A stretch of 64,000 nucleotides of DNA, from contig NC_133659.1 in assembly GCF_037893015.1 (NCBI RefSeq), positions 13,421,158-13,485,157 on the forward strand, in the 5' to 3' direction. The notes beneath the pieces are model-generated. The model was not told the origin of the DNA. It worked only from the letters and a program-made list of their open reading frames with translations, and did no database searches. Source of the stretch: Macrotis lagotis (lineage: Eukaryota > Chordata > Mammalia > Peramelemorphia > Peramelidae). Of this stretch, positions 1 to 13,000 are shown one piece after another (position 1 is the stretch's first letter; the number at the start of each line of letters is the position of its first letter). A program made the position numbers and the translations under genes.

Positions 1-1857
1 AGGAGGGACCCACCCGAAGAGAGGCTGTCCTTGGGCTGTGTGGCTTCAATGGGGGGGGGGTGTTGCTGAAGTTCTTGGTGCTCCTTCAAGCACAACACTG
101 AAGAATGGGGAAGGACTTTCTCCTGATGCCATGGAAAGAACACTGGGTTCAGAGTCTGGAGAGGTTCAAATTGCATTGTTGCTATTGACCTGTGAAAACC
201 ACATGTCCCTCTAGGCTGCCATTTTCTCACTGGGAAAATGAGACTTTGGGAGTAGATAATCTTGAAGGCTTTTCTGCTTCTAAATTGTTATCAGATTGTG
301 CTTTGCTCTGGTGACAAGCACTCTGGCCCTGTGCTGCCTGAGCTGCAGAGGTGCCCGTTGGCTATACTAGAGGGAGCGTCACCCTCTTACAGTTTTCTAG
401 AACAAAGAAATTAGGGTAAAGTGTGATTAAATACTGATACCTTGACAATGCCCCTCCTCACGGTATGATGAGGTGACAGAAAGGAGACTTGATTTGGTTA
501 TAGCAGCATAAATCTAGAGTTGAATGGGACTGCAAAGTCCATGAACTGAGATTCAGAAAATTGAAGTCACTTGCCAAGACATGGTGATGAGCCTGTCCTT
601 AGACTCCCATGTTCTTTCCACTATGCAAAGCCCTTCAACAAGGACCACTAGAGACTGGCCAACCAATGACACTGACCAGGTCCCCAAGCAGGAGAAAGCC
701 AAGCAGAGGGAATGGCAGGTCCAAGGAGGGATAGCCCCCCACACGGCATTTACTGAAAGAATACCCCCGGCAGTCAATGTGACCTGATCAGGGAGCAAGA
801 ACAAGAATAACCAGAGGAGTCAAATCAATTGTTCCCCAGCACATAAGATTAATAACAGCCAATTGGCATATGTAGCACTTCAAAGTCTGCAAACCATATT
901 ACGTGCTAATTCATTTTATCCTTTCAATCATGCAGAGATATTTCATTTCCCACCCCCATTGTTTCCCATACACCTCCAACATATGGCTTTGTATTGATCC
1001 TTCTCTTCCCAGCTTCTCCCTCTCAAATGACTATGTGCACACTTTTTATCTATATATATTACCTCTATAGAATGTAAGCTTTTTGCAAGGAGGGCATTTC
1101 CTTTTTGTATCTTTAGTGTTTAGCATACAATAGGTGCTTAATGTTTGCTGAAATGTCCTATGAAATATAGAAAAGCCACCCCCGCTTTCCTTTTTCATTT
1201 CATACTTTCCCCTTCCTCCCAAATATAACCAAGGGTAAAGTCATAGGGGAGATTTTGAACTCAGAAAGGTCACCAAGTTCATCTCCATTTTGCAAGTGAA
1301 AAATACCAAGGTTCAGAGGTTGCCCAAGTAGTCATCAACAGAATAAGATGGAAGCCCATCCTTGATGGCTTTCTTTTTCCTGATCTATCCAAGCTCCTTA
1401 AGTCAATGAGTATACATATTAGGAGCAAACTCTACAAGGGAGATGCTGGACAACTCTTCCTTTGGGAACTGGGATTTCATGATAATAAACACCCCAGTAC
1501 TGGAAGTGACCACATGGAGGTTGAACAACCTAAGACCAGGATGGCAAACTAAAGAAACAGGATTTCTATTCCAATAAGGATGGACCAAGCTATTTGTTCC
1601 ATCCCTTCTCATGAAGATTTCTATAGAGGTAATTTACTCTCAGGATAAATGTAATGAAAAATAAAATCTTTCCATTACAATAACTTAATAACTGAAGCCT
1701 GTATTCTTCTCTTGAAATAGATACTTGTAATCCTACACAGCCCCCAAAGGAAAAGATGAGAATGCATTGAAGGACATCCTGAAGGTGAGAGATGATAGTC
1801 AATATACATGAAGTCCTTGGCAAACTTAAAAGTATAATTTAGAATTGTTATGACTAT

Positions 1858-2010
1858 GGGGCAGCTAGGTGGCTTAGTGGATAAAGCACCGGCCCTCAAG
1901 TCAGGAGTACCTGGGTTCAAATCCGGTCTCAGACACTTAATAATGACCTAGCTGTGTGGCCTTGGTCAAGCCACTTGACCCCATTTGCCTTGCAAAAAAA
2001 AAAAAAAAAA
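1858..2010 (+). mobile_element. MAR1/WSINE-like SINE with perfect target-site duplication
   Basis: Full-length tRNA-derived SINE: 'ggggcagctaggtggcttag', 'aagcaccggccctcaagtca', 'cagacacttaataatgacct', 'ccatttgccttgc' and an A18 tail. Identical 17-base repeats AGAATTGTTATGACTAT flank it at 1841-1857 and 2011-2027. The intact duplication and long A tail mark it as the youngest-looking insertion in the window. It lies antisense to AK4, about 2.1 kb past its stop. Confidence 0.95.
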
Positions 2011-2940
2011 AGAATTGTTATGACTATTGGTGTTGCTATGGTTGGGTCATTTCTATATAAATGCTGACTGTACCACCAAGTTCCCGGACTTCTCTTTCAC
2101 TAACTGTGAAGACCTCCATCTAGGAGGAGCAACTGATCCACCTGGCTCACACCTGGAACTCTCTTCTATGATTCAAACATCCTTCCTCCCCAAGGACTGC
2201 AAAGCCAACATGAGGCAATGACCACAATGCGGATACCCACATCAGGCATTTTAATTACTTAAATCAGGAAAAGTAACATTCCCTTCCCATCGCCACCACC
2301 CACCCACCACCCAATTAAACAGTAGGAAACTTGGCTCCCCATCAAGACAGCTAGAAGAGAACAACTATGTTCCAACAGAATTGCAGAGAGATAAGGAAAT
2401 CAAGTTTGGCAAGAAGCTTTTCTTTTAATGTACAGAATATCCAGTTCACCAATGCTAAGACACCAAGCAAAAAGGGTGCTGCTGAGACGTCAAGGAAAGC
2501 TTCACTAAGGAAATAATGCATTTCAGCTCCATTCACCGAAGCATTGAAATCAATCCCTTTTCAGGGTGCAGGGTTCCATAAGGGGTCCTTTCCAGAAAGG
2601 TTTACAGAGAATCTCCTTGGGGAAAAGAACCCCTTTCCTCCCAGTCATGGGAAGAGGATACTTAAGAGGTGTAAGGCAGCAGGAATAAATGTCATTTTCT
2701 AGGTTTTCCAGAGGAAAAATAGGGATAGGGGGGCCAAACCTTTGGGATCCTTTTTCTGTCACCATATGGACACCCTCTACCCTGTAGTATTAAAGCTATT
2801 ATACTCCGTCTGAACATGTCTAATGCAGAGGCTTTCTCCACGTGGGTACAGGCTCTTGTCCAACATCTTTACAATATGCTATGGATCTCTCTATCTCCTA
2901 GTCTACAGCACTAACTTTTAGCAGCATCTCTCTAATGTGC

Positions 2941-2946
2941 TTTATT
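2941..2946 (-). terminator. Candidate AK4 polyadenylation signal
   Basis: Plus-strand TTTATT gives AATAAA on the AK4 strand, 1144 bases downstream of the stop codon. It is the only canonical hexamer I noticed in 1-4089. ATTAAA variants also occur at about 2249 and 4042. Use of any of these is unproven, and the real site could be further left or outside the window. Confidence 0.25.
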
Positions 2947-4089
2947 TTGAATAAAAACTAAATCATCTATTTACTCAAGTGGGATCCAAAACTTAAGAGC
3001 TGGAAGAGAGATTAGAGGTCATTCCATTCAGTCTCCTCATTTTATAGATGAGGAAACTGGCAGACAGAGATGGAGCAACTTGGGCAGGGTCACACAGTTA
3101 GGAAGCGGCTATCTGCTGGAAAATTTGAACTTGAATCTTCCCAACTCTAAGATCAGGGCTCTATCCACTATACGACACTACCTCTAGTGAAGTCCCTGCC
3201 ATTTTTTTTTCACTGCTTTACTATCTGAGATGTGGTCTTTAGCATTTGAGATGTGTGAGTACTCTGTGTGAGACATTGAGAGGCCTAGCCTTCCACAAAA
3301 AGAGGAAACAAACCTGGGACTTAGGGTTCCCATGTACAACTCAGGGTCTGGGACTTGAATAAATTCTATTCATTTCATTCTAAGAGGATGTCAAGAAGGG
3401 ATGGTTATCTCCAACATTAGCTATGAGTGTCTTGGGAGAGGCGGGGAGCTGAGTAGCAGCAGCAGAAGTCGTCCTGATGCCTTTTTTCTCAGAGGGAATG
3501 AAAACCTCTTCTGGAACTGGAGGATGAGATAGCATTCACACCCAAAAGGAAGGACATCAACCAGAATCCCAGAGAACATCTGACAGACCCAATGGGAATA
3601 GCTGGCCTTGGTTACAGGGTGAAGATAGAGCAGAGGTTCAGGGATTACGATGAGATCACAGTTCCTCGAGGCCTCCAGGCCACAGACTTTGGCCTGGTGG
3701 CCCTCTGGGGCACCATCCCACCACCACTACCCATCACTACCTCTTAGAGGATGCCATGATGGAATACAGGCCCATTCCAAATGAGTTATAGGATAGAAAA
3801 GTCATCCAGGACTTGCTACCTAGACAGCCTGCTCTCATTTAAGGGGTTCAGACAAATGTGGAATCTTTTTCTTTAAAACCCTTTGAGACTTACTTCTTAA
3901 ATGGAAGAGGGCCCTATTTTTTGGCCACCTCTCTATATAGATTCATTTTGACATGCCCTCCCTGGGATCACTGAGAGAGGCGCTTCAAGTGATCTTGATT
4001 AGCTTCTAATTGGAACACAGCACCAATACTACACACACACAATTTAATGAACAACCACATCCTCCTTGTTCTTCCATACTATAGGCTTG

Positions 4090-4201
4090 TCAAGCTTCTT
4101 TCACTCCAATAGATGCCATCTTGTTGGAAAACAATGAATAAACATATGGCCAGATTTTGTTAGTCTCCGTCCCAGAGAAAGAGTGAAGGATACCTCGGGT
4201 C
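4090..4201 (-). CDS. AK4: AK4 final coding exon (C-terminus and stop)
   Basis: This exon encodes the C-terminal core of adenylate kinase 4, a nucleoside-phosphate kinase family protein of the mitochondrial matrix. On the minus strand a polypyrimidine tract and CAG (4202-4204) precede the exon. Its first base G completes an AAG Lys codon begun in the previous exon (phase 2). It then reads TRGILHSFSGTETNKIWPYV and ends SNKMASIGVKEA followed by TGA at 4090-4092. The SGTETNKIWPYVY block is a hallmark of the AK3/AK4 C-terminus. From memory of human AK4, the last ten or so residues differ and the terminal Tyr is absent, giving about 222 rather than 223 residues. The intact frame, splice sites and introns argue against a retrocopy; AK4 retrocopies are known in mammals. 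It lies 2.5 kb downstream of the exon at 6720-6838. Confidence 0.95.
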
Positions 4202-4492
4202 CTGAAAAACAGGAAAACAAAGGCACATTTAGGTTTTCTTTCAAAAAAAAATGCTACTTTCACAGCTCTTCTTTGGCTGAATGAGTGGAGAACTATGGGT
4301 TAAAAATGCAGATGAGTGATGAGTTTGGTTGGTTTTCCTGAACTGTTTTTGGGAGTTTTAACATTTTTCCAATGTAAGGATCTCTAGGAAGGGGAGGGGA
4401 GGATGTAATCAATATAAAGTTAGATACATGAAGACATTTGAGAAGGAAAATGATTTTACTGTACAGTTCAGCTCCTTAATATAGAAAAATCC

Positions 4493-4493
<1 letters not shown>

Positions 4494-4545
<52 letters not shown>
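4494..4545. repeat. (CA)n microsatellite
   Basis: An almost pure CA dinucleotide run of about 26 units lies 293 bases inside the last AK4 intron from the final exon. Its length and purity make it likely to vary between individuals. Confidence 0.97.
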
Positions 4546-4547
<2 letters not shown>

Positions 4548-4599
4548 CTACCATGTTGCCCAAGCATCCTTGAAGGTCAATTCAATTAAATTTAGTAGA

Positions 4600-4830
4600 G
4601 AAATGTTAAGTTTTTACCACATGCCAGCCATTGTACTCTGTGATGGGGATACAAAACCACTCAGTCCCTGCCCAAATTCATTTATTTGTTCATTCATTCA
4701 ACAACCAATAACCTCAATTAAGATGTATTTATTAAATGGCACTTCTGGGCCAGCCTTGGACTAGGAACTTGTTTGGATATAAAGACAATAGCAAAACTGT
4801 CCAGAGTTCAAGGGGCTTACATTATAAATC
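4600..4830 (+). repeat. Ancient LINE-like fragment (two overlapping copies)
   Basis: It carries the recurrent block 'attaagtgcctactatgtgc ... ctgggatacaaa ... cctcaaggagcttacaatcta' in degraded form, and the block seems to start twice. The same block recurs at many places in the window and is an old family, possibly L3/CR1-like. The family name is not certain. Confidence 0.5.
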
Positions 4831-5437
4831 TGGGTTCAAATCTTGACTGCCACTGACCACAGCTCATTCACTTAACCTTGAATGGTCTTTATTTCCTCAT
4901 TTGTAAAATTAGGGAGTTGGGTTGTAGTTCCCACCTAATTCTAAATGAAAGTTCCCATGATGCTAATAAGTAAATACCAAATAAAGGGCAGGGAGAAGGG
5001 CCAGATCTGTGACTTCACTGTTATGTGTAGAAATTCCAAAGAAGGCAGCTAACTGCCCCCAAATCCAGAATCTTCTAGAAAGTTCTAGAGTGAGGCTCTA
5101 GATAGACTTGATGGAAATTGACTTTTATTTCATTGACTAAGGACATACAGACTCCATTCTCCCTACTTAGATGAGACCCTCAGCCAGGTGTGGCAGGAAA
5201 CAGTGCCCCTGCCACTTTTGGGGCCTTAGGAATTATTCCCATTTATAAAACAAGGTGGTTGGAGGAGCAAATTTCTAAGATTTCTTCTTTCTATGATTAT
5301 TAGAAGGGGAGACCTGGAGGTGGTGGAAATCCACCAACTCTGTCACTTTAAAGGAAAATGGAAACGTGTCTGGCTTTTTACCTTGGTTAAAACACAGGTC
5401 ATGATGACAATGACAGAAAAGAAGCTCAAGAGTTATT

Positions 5438-5518
5438 GCTGTTGTTCAGCCATGTCTGACTCTTTGTGATCCCATTTGGGGTTTTCTTGGCAAAGATACT
5501 GGAGTGGATTGCCATTTG
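5438..5518 (-). repeat. RTE-tail SINE fragment
   Basis: This is the 3' part of a tRNA-RTE type SINE, reading 'gttgttcagccatgtctgac ... ggttttcttggcaaagatac ... ggattgccatttg' on the plus strand, so the element lies on the minus strand. The tRNA-like head is missing. Confidence 0.75.
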
Positions 5519-6275
5519 TATTTTAATGGTGAACTTTAAGAAATGGAAAAGGAATATGGTGGAGCAGCCAGAGGGCTGAAATCCTGCCTCTAATATTTAC
5601 TAATCTGAGACTTTGGGAAAGTTTGATGTCTCTGAGTCTTATTATCCCCACCTGTAAAAATGAACACCACCACCACTAAACACATTCATGTGAGGCACCT
5701 CCCTCCCATCTGGTCTATCCCTACCTCCATTTTCACAAGGGAGGAAACTGAGGACCATAGAGGATCAATGTTGTACCCATTTATAGGAAAAGAAGCCAAG
5801 TCCAGCTCTGAGATCAGGTTCCCTCACTCACTTGCCTCTGATAATATAGAACATTTGTAAAATTCTTCACACACAGACTAAACCAATGTCTCCTGCTGTT
5901 ATTAATCTACACCTGAGATTTCACTGACGTGGAAAAATTCCAGTGTAGGCATTTCTTCTACTAATACAGACTGGGCCTGGTTCTGCCAGCTTGTGGGCAT
6001 GAGGTTGGGTGGCTTGGCCAGGATGACAGTTCAGATTATGCCAGAGGCAGGACTGGAACCACCAGAGTGCCCTGAGATCGGGTCCTGCCACAGGCCAGAC
6101 CCGGCCTCTGGCGGTTGTCATCGTCACTGATGATACCCTTCATGCTGGTCACACCACTAGCCTACTGTCAACTATTCCTGTAGGTTTAATGTTCTGAAAG
6201 AAATTGCACGAGTGGATAATTAACTCCTTGGAAACAAATCAACATTTAATCAACATGTGAACTTACTGTTGTTAT

Positions 6276-6580
6276 GGTTACCAATTGTCTGATTCCTTGT
6301 CATTTTATTGTTTTTAATTATCAATTGCCCAAAACCTACTGCCATTAACATTATTATAGTTATCAATAGTCTGATTCTATGTGATTATCTTTTATAGTTA
6401 TCAATTGCCTGAATCTATATAATTAGTCTTATTTTATAATTATCAGTTGCCTGATTCCCTGCTAGGACTATTGTTATCAATAGCTTGATTCTATATAATT
6501 ACATTTTTATAGTAATCAATAGCCTGATTCTATATTATTATCAATTTATAGTTATCCATAGCCTGATTCCCTACCATCCT
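6276..6580. repeat. Degenerate minisatellite, period about 39 bp
   Basis: Eight diverged copies of a unit built around 'agttatcaatagcctgatt' with an AT-rich spacer ('ctatataattatctttt'). The TATCAAT-like core begins near 6279, 6319, 6361, 6399, 6441, 6475, 6514 and 6553, a spacing of 34-42 bases. Adjacent copies differ by substitutions and small indels, so this is an old array. It sits 140 bases from the donor of the exon at 6720-6838. Confidence 0.85.
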
Positions 6581-6718
6581 TATTACTGTTGTGGTTGTTG
6601 CTGTGGTTGTCAGGGCCTAGCCGCTCCAACCCATGATCGTCTCTGAGGTACTCACCCCCGGCGCCCAGAGGGCACTTCTCTGAGAGGAGTGGGGGGATGG
6701 CAGGAACAGAAACACTCA

Positions 6719-6877
<159 letters not shown>

Positions 6878-8003
6878 TCATCTATGTATTTTTGCCCTCA
6901 CATTCTATGACCACCCATGGAAGAGGTCAACCAGGCCTGGGAAACAAAGTCAAGAGATGATGGCAGAAGCACAAGACTCACTTTCGAGTCCAGGGATTCT
7001 GCTTATCCGTTGCAGGGGTTGTCTTCAGACCCCCCCCCCCATCCCATCAAAGGAGAACTCTCCTCCCCATCCCCCACCTTGAGCACCCCTGGAAGAGGCT
7101 TCCAAGCCCAAGGTCACCACAACACTGGCAGGAAATCACATGGTAGGACTTTCCAGAGGAAAAGGCATTGAAAAATCAGTTTTTAGAAGTATCCCTGCCT
7201 CTTCCACCCATCTCCAAAACTGATCGAAAAAACTAGAATTCCATGATTCCCCTCTGCTGGACAAAAATTATGGGAGCCCTTCCATGTAACACTGCAGCAC
7301 AGAGCAAGAAGAAATCCAAAGTCACTGATTTGGGGCTTTTGGTAATTGGATAAAAAATCAGATCCAGAAATATTCTCCTCAGTGATCTGTCATTCTGAGG
7401 AAGACAAGGTCATCCCGAGGAGGCAGCAGGAGCACACTTTCCAAGGGAAGCTGGTAGAATGAGGCAGTGATGGAACCATTCCTAGCTGCCCACCCAGGCC
7501 CTGCTGGGCCTTCCACAGAAGGGACAAAGACCAACCCATCTCCCAGTGACAGGATTTTCCTTTCAGTGATAAGTCTTAATCTTTCAAGTGACAAGGAGAC
7601 CACGAAAGCCAATGGAAGATGACTGGGGCCTGGCCATCTGCCTCAGAAAAATAATGGTCTGGGCAGCTAAAAGAGATGAGCTCCACTATGTGGCAAGAGA
7701 AGGAAATTGGGAAGAAACAGAAGAAAAGTGACATGGAGGCAAGGAGGCCTCAGAAGACACAAGCACCCCCCAGTTTACGGCTCCCAGAGGATCCTGTCTG
7801 GCAGGGCCCAGTCCGTGAGCCTACACACGATGGGAAGAATCCCTGAAAACATTCACGGTTTGGGAAGAATCGTGATCTCGAAGAGGAAAGGAAATCTAAG
7901 AATAAAAATCACTGAAAAGAAACCCAACGAGGTGAAACATTTTGTCAAGGAAAATAAATTTTAGAGGGAAATGAAGTATTCTAAAAATAAGATCAATAAC
8001 ACT

Positions 8004-8038
8004 GGAGGGAGGGAGGAGGGAGGGAGATAGAGAGACAA

Positions 8039-8079
<41 letters not shown>

Positions 8080-8213
8080 TTGAGGAAGGGAGAGAGAAAG
8101 AGAGAGAGAAGGAGGGAGGGAGAGACAGAGACAGAGAAAGATTGAGGGAAGGGGGGTAACAGGGGGAAGGGGAGAAAGAGGGGGAAGGAGGGAGAGAGAG
8201 AGAGAGAGAGAGA
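8004..8213. repeat. Polypurine tract, (GGAG)n/(GA)n
   Basis: About 210 bases are nearly all purine on the plus strand, mixing GGAG, GGGA and GA repeats with a pure GA block near 8044-8072. On the AK4 transcript strand this is a pyrimidine tract. Such mirror-like tracts can form triplex DNA. The open frames across it on both strands are low-complexity. Confidence 0.95.
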
Positions 8214-8289
8214 CGATGCCAAATCAAATATGATGACCATAAAGGATACACGGGAGCAAAAGAGGGGATACCTCCATCCTGGGTCTTCT

Positions 8290-8483
8290 TGATGTTGTTA
8301 AGTCATTACAATTGTGTCTAATTGACAGAGGCCCTGTTGTTTCCTTCTCCAGCTCATTTGCCTGATGAGGAAACTGAGGTATCCAGGGTTAGGTGACTTG
8401 CCCAAGGTCACAGAGCTAGGAGTGTGTGAGGCCAGATTTGAACTTTAGAAGATGAGTCTTCTAGCTTCCAGTCTGGCCCTCTA
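8290..8483 (-). repeat. RTE-tail tRNA SINE
   Basis: Plus-strand order is 'gttgttaagtcattacaatt', 'ccttctccagctcattt', 'gatgaggaaactgagg', 'gtgacttgcccaaggtcac', then 'ccagatttgaactt', the inverse of a tRNA-headed SINE with an RTE-like tail. Confidence 0.75.
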
Positions 8484-8519
8484 TAATAATTTCAAAGCAG
8501 CTCAGAGTACCAACTGGCA

Positions 8520-8640
8520 TTCTAATCAATTAATCAAACATCAAACATCTATTTTATGCCAGCCCCTGTGCTAAGGGTTAGGGATACAAAAAGAGGCAAA
8601 AGTCCCTGCCCACAGGGAGCTTACAATCTAAGGATCTAAT
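8520..8640 (+). repeat. Ancient LINE-like fragment
   Basis: It contains 'tgccagcccctgtgctaagg', 'gggatacaaaaagaggcaaa' and 'gggagcttacaatctaa', a well preserved copy of the block that recurs through the window. Family unnamed, possibly L3/CR1-like. Confidence 0.55.
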
Positions 8641-8693
8641 TAGTATTTCAAGAGACTGCTGCCCGGTCAGGGTAAATGCAGGTTCACTGAAGC

Positions 8694-9335
<642 letters not shown>

Positions 9336-9439
9336 GGATGCCTCTCCCAAAACAAGGCATAAGATCTCCGTGCTAGTGGTGGAAATAGAGGGGAGGTCAA
9401 ACATTGCCCATAAAAGAATCCTAGAAACTATAAAGTAAC

Positions 9440-10060
9440 ATGTTCCTAGCTCTGGTCACCTGGATGACTTGGGACAAGTCACAGCACTCTTCTGGGCTGG
9501 CGTCCTTCTGGATAAAAATGGCAGATGGAAGAGGATGTGACATGATACACTCCAAGATCCATTACATATCTAAATCTAAAGTTCTGAATTCATAAATGAT
9601 CTATTTGAGAAAGTTAGTGGAGAGTGTTGGGTCTGGAGTCTGGAAGACCTGAGTTCAAATTCCATCTCAAACCTTTATCAAGTATGTGATCCTAGGCAAG
9701 TGACATAATTTCTGTCTGCCTCAGTTTCCTCATCTGTAAAATGGAGATAATAACAGCACCACCTTGTAAAGGCACATAACTGGCACCAATAAATGCTAGC
9801 TGTTATTACTACTATTAATAGTAGTAACTATTAGTATACATAATAATTTATTAATAAATATTTGTGATTAATAATATTAATATTAATAAATATTAATGAT
9901 GGCTTTAGTCCAAATTATATCTAAGTCATCACTGCTTCATGGAAAAGTGCACTAAACTTGGAAGAAGGAGTCTGATCTTCAGACAAGTCCCTCAGCCTTT
10001 CTGTTCTTCATTTATAAATTTGGATTTAAGTCCTCTACTAAAGAACCTGACTATTGCGTG
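9440..10060 (+). repeat. Cluster of MIR-like SINE relics
   Basis: Three plus-strand copies lie in a row, at about 9440-9560, 9615-9830 and 9930-10050. The middle one is best kept ('tctggaagacctgagttcaa ... ctcagtttcctcatctgtaa ... aataaatgctagctgttatt'). An AT-only stretch at 9830-9900 made of TAATA-type units follows it. Confidence 0.65.
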
Positions 10061-13000
10061 GAGTAGCCTTCATCCGCCAGATTGATGTTGTCTGTTCATT
10101 GTCTCAGGTTCTGCCTTCTCGGGACAGGAAGAACCAGGCTAGCCCTCTGCCTCATGATAGCCCTACAGACACCCACTGGCAGCTATGGATTCCTAAATCC
10201 TCTTTGTCCAAACAAACAGCCCAGCTTCTCCTGAAAAGTCTTCAACATGCTCCACCTTCTCCAATTCCTTCCACCATCCCTCTCTCTATCAGAAGGCTGA
10301 TCACGTGGTCCCATTACTGCTTCACCAACTGTGTTCAAAAGACCTGTAAAGTGAATGTTACCATTTACATTGTTCTTTCTCAATCCCACTTAACCCTAGT
10401 GCCTTCCTCCTGAGATTATTGCCAGTTTATCATGTCTATGGCTTGTCTGTGGGGGCAAGGTGAATAGAGGGCTGGTCCTGAAGGCATATTCCAAGTGCCC
10501 TATGTGTCCAAGGCAGAATTAGAACCCTGGTCCTCTGACCCTCTCCTGTCCCAAACTGCCCCTCTGATCAGGGGCACCATCACTACATTTGAATTCTCTT
10601 TCTTGAAGACAATGTAAATTATACTATTAATTCCATTGCCACCAGCTCCCATTGACATGATCACATCAACTGTGTGACCCTATCTAACCATTTTTTGCTT
10701 CAATTTCCTTCCTCACCAAATGTGAGACTTCGACTCTAAATTCCCTTCATGCCTAATAGTTATGATCCCAAAAACTAGTGTGAGATAGGAAATACTTAAA
10801 ATTTAATGAATACCAATATTTGTATAAGGCCATGGGGTTTAGGAAGCATTTGTCAGGGAGGGCTAGATGAGGGAATCGAGGCTAAGCTGTTAAGTGCCAT
10901 GCCAAAGGTTAGGAGACCCCTAAGGGCAGTATCCTACTGCCACTTTGCCATCTTTTCCTTCCCCCCATTAAGTGTTATTGCCATTTTATAGACCCTGGGG
11001 CTCAGAGAAATTCAACAATTTGCCCACAGGGAATGGTGGAGCTCAGACTACAACCAAGAATCCTCACTCAAGCCAAGTATCCTGAGCTCACTCTGTAAAT
11101 TTTCATTTGAAGCTACACCTGCTTCCATGACTCAAAAACAAACCCTCTGACTTTTATAAAATCCTTTAATCCCAAGGACTAGCTCCTCTTCCATGAAAAT
11201 GTCCTTGATTCCCCCCATAAAATGGATAATAGTCCCACTTTTATCTGGTTGCAAAGCACTGTTCACTGTACAGACCAATGAAACAGGCCATGGGACTAGA
11301 GCTGAGCCCTTTGTTGGGATTTTAATAAATATACGACCTACAGACCCGACTTCAAAATCTTCATGTGGGCAAGATATGAAGGGCCTTAGAAATTAAGAAT
11401 AAGGCAGAGAAATCACTGTCTAATTAGCTTAAAATAATGATACCCATTTCTGTCAGATTCTATGTAAGATGTTACTCCCAAAGAAACTGTGCAATGCTGG
11501 TGCAAGTCTCATCATCTCTAGTTTACAGATGAGGAAATGGAAGTTCAGAGATGCCAAGTTATTAGCCCACATTATTAGCACAGCTCAGAAGCATCTGAAG
11601 TAAAATGAATTCCTACCCTGATTCTGCAAAGCGCCGTTGGCTCTCCAGTGAGTCCTTGCCCATGTTCCAAATGAAGAAACTCTAGGCAAGGGACCACAGG
11701 GCTTACCTGGAATCCAGAACATTCATTCAACAAATAACCAATTGTGTGGTGGCTGTTTTGGACCAAGTGCTGGGAATATGATGGCAAAATGAAACGTTCC
11801 CTACCCTCAAGAAGCTTACATTCTATCAATCAATCACAGACTTTTGGCTCTTTTTGTAACCTCAGCATAGCACAGGGTTGCTGATAGATGATTGATATTA
11901 ATTCCTGAGTAGTGGTTGCTATGTCTCAGCCACTGTAGTAGATACTGGGGTCACAAACCCCAAAATGAACAGTTCCTGCTCTCAAAGGAGCTAAGGAGCA
12001 TTCCAAGGATCAATGAAGAACATACTGAACACCTACTGGGTTCCAGACTTTGGAGTTCCTAGTCATAGGATCATCTACCACAGCTGGCCACAATGAGTCT
12101 AACCCCTTCATCTTACAACCAAGAGACATGAAGCAGCCCCTGTCCCCAAGGTGCTTATGTCTAGCAAGGGAAAGAACAGGTAGCTCAATTATCACAAGAT
12201 GGCTAAAGGACTTTTGAAATATCTACGCCTTAGATGCCATGGAAGAGTCTCTGTTTCCTGCTTCTGAGCAGCAGGGAAAATGGCAGGGGCTCCCATGAAT
12301 CAGTTTACCAAGCTCAGCTCTGTTTATTCTTCAGCTTCATGCTTTCTGGGTGCCATCTTTGGGGCTCCAATGAACAGGCATTCCAGTCTAGAGGAAATCA
12401 CCTGGTTTCACTAGGACGAGAAGCCCATCTCCTTCCCTCTCTCTCTGCTTATCTCGTTCTTCACCCAAGCATCTCCCCCAAATTCTCTTAAAAGCAACTC
12501 TACGTCCCTTGTTTATTTGGTAAAACTCCTCACTCCAGGTCCCCGTTACCATGGAAACTGGAATCTAGCTTCATGGCCACATTTCTTTAATGCACTTTAA
12601 TTCTTACTTAGGAAACCAGCTAGAATGGGAATTTTGGCATGAAAGTGTACAAAGAGAGACCCATTCCCTATGATAACCCTTCCAAGGATGGCAAAATGTC
12701 TTCTCAAAAGTCTTTGAATCCCAGAATTTCAAAGTCAAAAGGGATGTCATTGGTCATTGGACCCAACCCATATGGTCATCCAGGCTTCATCTGAAAACCA
12801 TCCCTGAGGGAGAACACAGTCCTTCCCAATTCCAAGCCTAAAGGGTCTTCCTTGATGAGATGGTTCTATTGAAATTGAATGAGAAGGAAGGGGGACACAG
12901 GGAGGAAGGGGGGACCCACTGAGGGGTGGAGGGGGAGGAGAAGGGAGAGGAAATGGTGATGAGCATTGCACCTATCAAAGATTAAACAAAGAACAAGGAG

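Larger units (their letters stand above)
1..4089 (-). other. AK4: AK4 3' UTR and/or downstream flank
   Basis: This is the sequence downstream of the AK4 stop. AK4 transcripts in other mammals have long 3' UTRs, so much of this may be transcribed, but the 3' end cannot be fixed from sequence. It holds MIR-like relics (about 128-292 +, 500-632 -, 870-950 -, 1270-1380 -, 2992-3185 -), an L2-like tail (1000-1152 +) and one young-looking SINE (1858-2010). The stretches 1160-1260, 1390-1840, 2030-2935 and 3200-4089 show no repeat or gene that I recognise. No open frame here resembles a known protein. Confidence 0.55.

Noticed and set aside
1858..2010. tRNA-like sequence
   Set aside because: It is the tRNA-derived head of a SINE, with A tail and target-site duplication, not a functional tRNA gene. 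The same holds for the other MAR1/WSINE-like copies.
7896..8251. 114- and 96-codon Ser/Leu/Pro-rich frames on the minus strand
   Set aside because: They come from the complement of the GA/GGAG tract at 8004-8213.
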